A stretch of DNA of 64,000 nucleotides from Perca fluviatilis (taxonomy: Eukaryota; Chordata; Actinopteri; Perciformes; Percidae). Below the pieces are notes generated by a model, which made no database searches, was not told the DNA's origin, and saw only the letters and a list, made by a program, of their open reading frames with translations. A program made the position numbers and the translations under genes. The DNA lies in contig NC_053127.1 in NCBI RefSeq assembly GCF_010015445.1, forward strand, positions 6,965,004 to 7,029,003, read 5' to 3'. This document shows, piece after piece, positions 57,339 to 64,000 of the stretch (its first letter is position 1; every line of letters begins with the position of its first letter).

Positions 57339-58213
57339 TAGAGATGCACCGAATCCCGATTTTTGGGGTTCGGCCGAATACCGAACCCACTGGTTAAGAT
57401 TCCATCCTCAGTCCATTAACACAGTAAACACATTAATGAAGTAAACAACGTCCACAGCCTCTAAAATAGTTGAATGTAACAACTTCATGTTGAATTCACA
57501 CGCTCTTTTCACATCGTAGGAAAGCACATGGCTATCGCCAGATTAGTGACAATTTTGTTTGGCAAATTTACGCTAACCAGTGTATGGTGAAGGCATGTTG
57601 GGTGGCTGAAATTAGAAAGCTAACGTTAGCTAACGAGCAGCAGCCGACCGTTCGGTCGCTCCACTCCCACTGTAGGGAGACTCATTTGCTGAGAGAACGG
57701 CTGACAGCCCGGGAGAGGCACTGGTCTGGTTAACACCAGTTTTTAGCTGTGACTGTCCTTCCTTTGCCGTACCTGAAGTTGCTGCATTTTGGCTGCTGTC
57801 TGGAAATTCCGTTATACACAACTCGTATTCTTTCCGATGTTTCGTACCAAATGTTGTAACAGCGGCCATGTTGTGTATCGTTTAGGGTCCTCGCCACCAC
57901 GAGACATATCGGCATTGCAAATTGAACATGTAGCTGGACTCGAATGGCCTTCTTTTGACTGAAAGTACTACCAAACAACAACCTTTTTCTGCGCACCAGT
58001 TCCATTTTCACTTTCTCACAGCCTACTGCATTGAACGCTCCACCTACGTAAACACCTTGCCGTAACCAACGGCGGCGTCATTACGTCGACCAGCGTAGTG
58101 CAAGCGTAGGGTTCGTTTCGGTGGGAAAAAATTCTAAGGTTCGGCAGAAACCCAACCCTGTCAAAAAGCCCAATATTCGGCCGAATCCGAATCCTGGATT
58201 CGGTGCATCCCTA
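57339..58213 (-). mobile_element. hAT element with BED-finger relic
   Basis: The ends tagagatgcaccgaatcc and ggattcggtgcatccct(a) are inverted. Flanking 8-mers atcttttg (57331-57338) and atcttttt (58214-58221) match at 7 of 8. 'ttcggccgaat' words occur near both ends. The interior carries a broken transposase start on the minus strand. Confidence 0.88.
57620..58011 (-). pseudogene. hAT transposase N-terminus, broken BED finger
   Basis: On the minus strand one frame reads VVW*YFQSKEGHSSPATCSI, CNADMSRGGEDPKRYTTWPL, LQHLVRN. This is a BED-type finger (W.YF....A.C..C......LL.HL) with a stop in place of a residue after the Trp. A shift of frame after QHLV then gives KHRKEYELCITEFPDSSQNA, the usual HPKEY-like linker. 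There are one stop and one frameshift at least, and the catalytic core is absent. Confidence 0.8.
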
Positions 58214-58447
58214 ATCTTTTTGTGAGGACTGACTTGAGTTTTAGACATTAAGACTTTGGGTCTTTTTGGGATGTTACACCGCTGTCTAGGCAACACATTC
58301 TCACTCCCATCGCGTCAAAAAGCAATGCTTTGTCAGGTGCCTTTGGCATTTGTAGTGTTCCCTCCACCGTCCCTAAAAAAACTAATTATGAACACTAAAT
58401 TGCAGTAAAGGTGAAATAACTAACTACAAAAGTAACTATATGTGTAT
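58214..58447. other. non-coding with family H trace
   Basis: 'aatgctttgtcaggtgcctt' resembles 6440-6460. Nothing else was seen. Confidence 0.4.
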
Positions 58448-59367
58448 TAGGGCTTTGCAATTACGTAATCAAATTTTAATCGCAATTACGATTTTGGCTC
58501 CTAACGATCACAAACACAGAGTAATAGAGAAAAACGATTATTTTGCACGTTATGTTTTGCAAGTAAACTCTTAACTCTTGTGTTGTCTTACCGTCTACTG
58601 TGCAACTTGTCAAAATAGAAAATGCTTTTTTGACATTTTTGTTGTCTTTTTCAAAGTTTTTCATCCTTTTTTTTTTTTTCGACGTTTGTGTCGCTTCTTT
58701 CAACGTTTTTGGCACTTCCCCCCCTCCCCCACTACCACCAGTATATATACCACTATCACCAACTTATGACCACTAGTTTTACACTTATTTTTTTAAATCC
58801 ATGGTCCATAAACCATAAATATTATATATATTATATTATTATCAAAATTTTGAGTAAAAAAAACAACAAATAGTTAAGATCAGAGAATGCCGAGTGGATA
58901 ATCACTGGTATATGTCAATGTTTAGTCAGGATATACTGTTTTGAAACCATTTCAGTCTTTTTTTTTCCCCAAATGCTATATCAAATTGAATAAAACACCC
59001 AAAATTGAATAAAAGTGATCATTAATTGTACCTGCGTAGAGCGTTGTATGGAGCCATCCATGTTATGTTATTTTTGGGTACTTTGGTTAAAAGAAACCCA
59101 TATTTCTGATATAGAAACTTTGAAAACGGCTCAAATTAGACCCAAGGACAACAGGAGGGTTTACTGAATTGGAGAAAAGAAGTTCAAACGGGAAAAGTAT
59201 CAAGGGAAATCATACAGTTCGAGGTGTTTTCACTGTTGACTTGTTAAATTGTTTCACTGGGGTTTTTTTTTTTTTATTCAACAATTGCAACATCTTTCCA
59301 AAAGTCAATAATCGTGTTAAGTAATCGTGATTATGATTTTTTTGGTTTTCATAATCGAGCAGCCCTA
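58448..59367. mobile_element. hAT MITE split by a family M element
   Basis: The ends are tagggctttgcaattacg and ataatcgagcagccct(a). Flanking 8-mers atgtgtat (58440-58447) and atgtgtgt (59368-59375) match at 7 of 8. The family M element occupies 58571-59163. Confidence 0.85.
58571..59163. mobile_element. family M TTAA element, copy 3
   Basis: The left end TTAACTCTTGTGTTGTC and the right end GACAACAGGAGGGTTTA show that the border TTAA has decayed on the right. The body matches copies 1 and 2 ('agttaagatcagaga', 'gttaaaagaaacccatattt'). Confidence 0.82.
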
Positions 59368-59654
59368 ATGTGTGTCTATTCATATCCCTAAAACATAAGC
59401 ATTTAAACAGTGAAAAACAACAGTGGAGGTGGTCCTCATTACATGGAGGTGTTATTTTGTTGTTGGTGAAAGTGATATAAATCGGTGCGTCAGGATGACA
59501 GATTGCTAAATGCAAGCCTAATAAACAGGCTGCTTCAGAATCGTGACTTTAGTTTACAGGACCTTGTTAGATTCCAATTACGGCGGTTTGACACAAATTT
59601 AACTAAATGGAACCAGATCAAATTCTCTTCTGAGGATCATAAAAAAGAAAACAA

Positions 59655-59656
<2 letters not shown>
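59368..59656. other. non-coding, no recognised feature
   Basis: Plain intron. It ends at the GT microsatellite. Confidence 0.5.

Positions 59657-59718
<62 letters not shown>
59657..59718. repeat. GT microsatellite close to sgcd exon
   Basis: About 31 uninterrupted GT units. It ends 132 bp before the 124-nt exon. Confidence 0.97.
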
Positions 59719-59719
<1 letters not shown>

Positions 59720-59850
59720 TCACGAATGAAACTACTCTCTTATTTTGCTTTCTATCTTTTGTTTTTAAGAAATTGCGTTCCTACTCAGCCAAAGATGTAA
59801 TAGAAACTGCGATCCGTAACAGAGCTCTTCTGCCCTCTGTCTGTTTCCAG

Positions 59851-59974
59851 GCTGGAGTCTCCCACTCGCTCCCTACTGATGGAGGCTCCTAAAGGCATCC
59901 AGATCCTGGCTGAGGCCGGAGACATCCAGGCCATCTGCAGGAACGAGTTGCGCCTGGAGTCCAAAGATGGAGAG
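59851..59974 (+). CDS. sgcd: delta-sarcoglycan internal exon, 124 nt
   Basis: This is the next exon of the gene started at 34376. The acceptor is 'ctctgtctgtttccag' and the donor GAG|gtgtgt. One leading base completes the Arg codon split by the 25.4-kb intron; 41 codons follow, starting [18 protein letters not shown] and ending [11 protein letters not shown], so the downstream intron is phase 0. The ending [10 protein letters not shown] is what I recall for delta-sarcoglycan rather than gamma or zeta. The segment lies in the extracellular beta-rich domain and includes one Cys (AICR). The next exon, which would carry the C-terminal cysteine cluster, was not seen before 64000. A GT microsatellite ends 132 bp upstream. 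Confidence 0.95.
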
Positions 59975-60575
59975 GTGTGTCAACCAATAGCGCAAATCAA
60001 CTTTTTTCCTCTGTCTAAAGAGCCCCTATTATACTCTTTTTTTTCAGCGTCATATTTGTACTCTTGGGCTCTACTAGAATAGGGTTACATGCTTTAATGT
60101 TCAAAAAACATATGTTTTTCATACTGCCTATTGCTGCAGTGCTTCCACCTGAAACACTAGCTGTGTTCCAAACCGTTCCCCATCACGGAAATGGCGCACT
60201 ATATGGTGTGTTTGCAGTTTGGTAGTAGTGTTCGAATTCTCAGCGGTTAATTTCATTCACTATATCGTCCACTATAAAATACCTACAATCCACAGCCAAT
60301 TTGAGTGTACATAAGATGTACCCTACATCTTACTCCCATATATCCACAATGCAATGCAGACGTTTTTTTCCCGAAGAAGAAGCAGAAGGACCCACAGAAA
60401 CTGAAAAGGAAAAATGGAGCGGGCTTTCGTTTCTAAACAGTGGACATGTAACATGCAACATATATATATATATACACACACACAACCTTTTACTCTCCTC
60501 CTGAGTGTTTGGTTTGTTTCAGGTACGTAGTGGAAGTTATTTTGTTCTGGAAGTTATGAATGACTGGGCTGACTT
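59975..60575. other. sgcd: intron with MITE edges
   Basis: 'aaagagcccctattatactc' (60016) and 'gtgttccaaaccgttcccca' (60165) are left-end phrases of common fish MITEs, both incomplete. No exon. Confidence 0.45.
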
Positions 60576-60873
60576 TAGGACTGTGCGCGATTGAAGAAAT
60601 TCTTAGTCGACTAACACTCATTCAATTGTATCGAACTAATCGATCAGTTGATTTAATCGACAGATCTGTAAATCTGAGTTTCTCCACAAAGAGTCATGCA
60701 AAAGCACCACTTTAATTCTTGTGTTTACCAGAGATGTGCTGGTACGTTTCTTGGAAATAAGTCATTCCGCATGAAAAAAGCATAAAACATGACTAATCGA
60801 CTAAAGAAATCTAAGTTGACTAAGACCAAAACGACCGATTAGTCGACTAATCGACAAAGAGGGAGCAGCCCTA
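60576..60873. mobile_element. hAT MITE with perfect 8-bp target duplication
   Basis: The ends are taggactgtgcgcgattg and gagcagccct(a), with subterminal 'tagtcgactaatcgac' words. Identical flanks gctgactt occur at 60568-60575 and 60874-60881. It is 298 bp and non-coding. Confidence 0.93.
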
Positions 60874-61108
60874 GCTGACTTTCTCAATTAAGACGCTAAA
60901 GAGAGATTTTTGCGTCAGCATCTAACGCTGTGAGCCACTGAGGAGTCTGTTCTGCACCAAAATGGGAAGCTAGCAGACGCATTACAATTGTAAGTATAGT
61001 TAGCATTTTGTATTTGTTCATGATGTTTGTTAGCTTGTAACTGTAAACTGGTCTCAGTGGTCGCTTTTAAGAGGATGATGTTTGACTTGGAGGGAATGAC
61101 ATCTGGCT

Positions 61109-61327
61109 GTAGATGTTTTACCTTATGTGTTTAGTATTCTGGTTAACTCTGAGGGATTGGCTGTTTCAGTTGTTTTATGTTCTTAGTGTTTTTGTGTATT
61201 TTGTATTGGCATGTATGTGTGGTTGTACTGCTGCCTGCCTTGGCCAGGACACTCTTGAAAAAGAGATTTTTAATCTCAACGAGTTTCTTCCTGGTTAAAT
61301 AAAGGTTAAAAAAAAAAAAAAAAAAAC
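61109..61327 (+). mobile_element. non-LTR retrotransposon 3' end with poly-A
   Basis: 'aaaaagagatttttaatctc' and 'ttcctggttaaataaaggtt' followed by about 19 A residues is the usual fish LINE 3' terminus. No reading frame domain is present. Confidence 0.65.
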
Positions 61328-61865
61328 TGGCAGGTTAGGGTTAGATTTTAAGAACTACTTTAAAAAGTACAAGCACACACACACAAAAAACTACTCAATT
61401 ACAGCAACGTGGGTAATTGTAATTTGTTACTTTCCAACTCTGATATTTAGTCACTAAAGCTCATAACTAACAGGTTATTGTCAGAGTTATTGTATCGAGA
61501 ATTATTGTCAGAGTTGTAAAATTAAAAAAATACTTACAGTAGAGTTCCATTTAGCTGCTTCATTTGAGCAGAACAGAGCCATTATTATTGTTTTTAATAA
61601 CAGCTTTACTTTGACTACTTTGACAACTCAAAAAGTCTGCCGTGCCATTTATATACAGAACAGTAAAATTTTCAAGGGTGTAATCATATTTTTATATAAT
61701 GTGTAATTAACTCCACTGGTTTTAAAAATGAAATATGGCCCACATGGTCCTTAAATCAAACCCTTCATTAAGTTGTTTGTTTGATGTTACAGCGGTGAAG
61801 CACAGTGAGCGTGCAAAACACCTCAATTTGTCCTGGAAATGAACTTTCAAAAATCATTTTCTTTG
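61328..61865. other. non-coding, no recognised feature
   Basis: Plain AT-rich intron. Confidence 0.5.
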
Positions 61866-62000
61866 GGGCGCCTGGGCAGCTCAACTGATAGAGGTTTACT
61901 CCTTGACGCAGCGGCCGCGGGTTCGACTCCAGCCTGTGGCCCTTTGCTGCATGTCATTCCCCCCTCTGTCCAATAAAAATGGCCAAAAAATTATCTTAAA
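61866..62000 (+). mobile_element. tRNA-derived SINE, copy 4
   Basis: 'gggcgcctgggcagctcaac', then 'gaggtttactccttgacgca' and 'gcgggttcgactccagcc' (B box), tail 'ccaataaaaatggcc'. The A box is diverged and a few bases are missing between A box and 'gaggttta'. Confidence 0.8.
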
Positions 62001-62009
62001 AAATCTTTG

Positions 62010-62397
62010 TTAAAGCTGTAGTGCGTAACTTTTTGATATTATTGAACGTCTGTTACATTCAAGCCATTGCCAAATGAGTTTCTACAAAGCTAATTAAGAC
62101 TATCCGCTCCACACAACTCTCTCTGTAGTTCTCAGTAGGACTATGTTCAGAAGATTGTGGCGTCCGGCGACTTTCCCGCGCAGAAATTCGAGTGAAGATA
62201 ATGACCTCTTCTGAAGAGTCCATCATGTTTTTTTAATCCTCCGTGTCCTCCTTGGCTACTAGCAACTGCGTGGAGGAGGGGTGGGGGGCGCGTGCGCGAT
62301 CACGGAAGGCTTGTATCATGTGGACGCGCTGACAGTGTTGTTGCCATTACTTAGAATTCCTCATGGGGGTGACAGAAACTACGCACTATAGCTTTAA
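62010..62397. mobile_element. TTAA-flanked MITE, 388 bp
   Basis: The ends TTAAAGCTGTAGTGCGTA and TACGCACTATAGCTTTAA are inverted with TTAA at both borders. GC-rich patch at 62275-62330. Non-coding. It sits 10 bp from the SINE. Confidence 0.88.
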
Positions 62398-62757
62398 ATG
62401 CAGTCCTCTTACTTCAAACTGACTGAACTGACGGACTGAAAAATTAACTTTTCTTGTCCTCCTGCCATACTGGCAGAAGAGGCTCCATTTCAATTCAATA
62501 TTTCTCCTGTCCAAAACTCATTTTTAGCCAACAACAATCCCAACAATAGTTAGCTCCCTCGGCCAACGTGGACCAGCATGTAGCTTATTGGCTGCTGGCA
62601 GTTTTCCCACATACTGGCTGTCCACCAGAATCTGCCTCGCACACAAAAAACAGGAAAATAGAGAACAGAAGTTGATTGTTTTTCTGTCTTTTTTTCCTCC
62701 TCCAATCGTCCTTTCATTCCATCAATTCAGTTCTCTTTGGGTCTTTCAGACACTTAG
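62398..62757. other. non-coding, no recognised feature
   Basis: Plain intron. Confidence 0.5.
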
Positions 62758-63200
62758 GCTACATTTACATTGTTAGGTTTTGGTTTAAAAAACGAATATC
62801 ACATCGCTCTGGCGTTTCCAAGCCCCTAAAGTGGAGACATTTCAAAACACTTCTGACCCCGTTTTGGTTTGGAATCTGCGGGGTTGTTGTTCAGTCTCAA
62901 CGGCCGCAACCAGAGACCTTTGGCAACACGGACACTGACACCACTGTTTTGCCGCCTGACCAGGTCATGACGTCTCGTTCTCTGAGACTAAGCTTCTAAC
63001 ATTACCATGGCAACTACCAGCAACGGGCGAATTTGCACGCTGCCTCCTGTGTATGACCAGTGTACGAGGATATTGATGAGATATTTTGGTTTGGGCGTGT
63101 TAGTTTAAACGCAAATTAGTTCCTCTACTGGAGCTAAAAAGACTTGTGTGCACGGAGATCGCTTTTGGCTCAAAAAACTTAGCTGTATGTTAATGTAGCT
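62758..63200. mobile_element. family N element, complete copy
   Basis: The ends ggctacatttacattg and gttaatgtagct are inverted. The right half matches 33768-33975 in inverse ('cacggagatcgcttttggct', 'gtctcgttctctgagac'). Non-coding. Confidence 0.75.
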
Positions 63201-63583
63201 TTAATGTACTTTAACAACTTTTCTTCCTTTCCATCCATCTTTTCCAGTTTCTTGTCCTTTCCCCATCCTCCTTAGCACTGTAACAATCCCAAATTTTGCT
63301 GTACAATTAATTTTCTCAGAGGTAATTGCGATTAACCATGCAAATGTCTCTTTCGGTCAAATTTAAAAACATTTATTTATTTAGTACTTATTTTAAAAAC
63401 AAAATAAAGTTTTAAATGAATCCCAGGATACATCTTTTGGTTATATATCATAGTTATGTGACCCAGATAATATAAAAACCAAAATATACTGCCTATGAAG
63501 TAAACCATGCCTCTTTATCATGAAAAATTATTTTTCTAAATGTATCCCCCCCTTGTCATTTTGGTTGTTATGAATGTGTATAG
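63201..63583. other. non-coding, hAT-like phrase
   Basis: 'aattgcgattaaccatgcaa' at 63325 is reminiscent of a hAT MITE interior. No ends were found. Confidence 0.4.
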
Positions 63584-64000
63584 CACATGTGTCAAACTCA
63601 AGGGCCTCGGGCCAAATCTGGCCCCTCGCAAGTTTTGATCCAGCTCTGCATATCAATTTAGGTTCGCAATCAATTTTGGCCCGCCTAGTTGTGCGCCGAA
63701 CCAAAAAGATGGGAAACTATTTTTCTAAATAATTTCGCGACACTCAAAGCAGAATTTGTCAGATTTTCCAACTTTAATACTCAGAAATTGCCTCGGAAGC
63801 TGAGAGTTTACATACGCAGGCTGTGAAATCGGTTGCTGTAAAAAAATGTATTGATTTGCTAAACTCTATGATGGCTAAGGAACTTTTTTTGCTGACTTTC
63901 TATGGCTTTTATGGCTTTATGTCGACCAAACTGTAAGTAAGAAAGCTATATGAGACATGCCATAATACCATAGAAATAAAATGGATAGAAAGGCCATTTC
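63584..64000 (+). mobile_element. left end of a hAT element, runs off the window
   Basis: 'cacatgtgtcaaactcaagg' and 'gggccaaatctggcccctcg' are the well-known left terminus of a vertebrate hAT family. The rest continues past the edge, so length and coding content are unknown. Confidence 0.7.

Larger units (their letters stand above)
34449..59850 (+). other. sgcd: sgcd intron, 25,402 bp, phase 2
   Basis: This is bounded by the donor after 34448 and the acceptor ending at 59850, with the Arg codon split AG|G. It is filled with transposon copies, many nested, and microsatellites. No other host exon on either strand could be supported inside it. The intron size is measured directly from this window and assumes no unrecognised alternative exon. 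Confidence 0.85.

Noticed and set aside
59975..64000. Last sgcd exon with the cysteine-rich C-terminus
   Set aside because: No 'EICVC' or 'STCQ'-like coding block follows an acceptor here, so it likely lies beyond 64000.

Overview
This window looks like part of a ray-finned fish genome, probably a percomorph teleost. That is inferred from its mix of short tRNA-headed SINEs, hAT-type and TTAA-flanked MITEs, non-LTR tails and dense CA/GT/GA microsatellites. There are no long bacterial-style reading frames, operons, ribosome binding sites or CRISPR arrays. Almost every open frame is a chance frame in intron or repeat DNA.

Only one host gene can be supported. Two exons lie on the + strand, at 34376-34448 (73 nt) and 59851-59974 (124 nt). 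They read through each other in phase (AG|G = Arg) and match adjoining extracellular segments of the gamma/delta/zeta-sarcoglycan family, best delta-sarcoglycan (sgcd). The intron between them is 25,402 bp, phase 2. The first exon is preceded by an acceptor (upstream intron phase 1) and the second is followed by a donor (downstream intron phase 0), so the window is interior sgcd sequence. Earlier sgcd exons and the last exon were not found and probably lie outside.

The rest is repeat-rich intron. 1-5 kb holds a TTAA-flanked MITE with a 46-bp internal minisatellite, a broken RecQ-like helicase fragment whose Walker A region has expanded into a 36-bp in-frame minisatellite, and a dispersed repeat with a MITE inside it. 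6-14 kb holds long-terminal-inverted-repeat MITEs, a ~0.9 kb GGATGGGATAGTTGGGTTTAG array and a second copy of the 46-bp-repeat MITE. 16-18 kb is a purine-rich satellite block. 21.8-22.7 kb is a near-perfect 0.92 kb foldback element beside a dead LINE reverse transcriptase fragment. 30-36 kb holds hAT and Harbinger-like MITEs and the first sgcd exon. 38.7-46 kb is a set of nested insertions: hAT in hAT, SINE in TTAA element in hAT, and MITEs in MITEs. 46-60 kb holds several hAT elements with 8-bp target duplications, some carrying relics of BED-finger transposases. The second sgcd exon sits 132 bp downstream of a GT microsatellite.

No multi-gene system was found. The most unusual items are the helicase-derived minisatellite, the nested-transposon stratigraphy, the repeated use of TTAA targets by unrelated-looking elements, and the behaviour of the 46-bp repeat, which carries one TATA-like site per unit and differs in copy number between paralogous elements.
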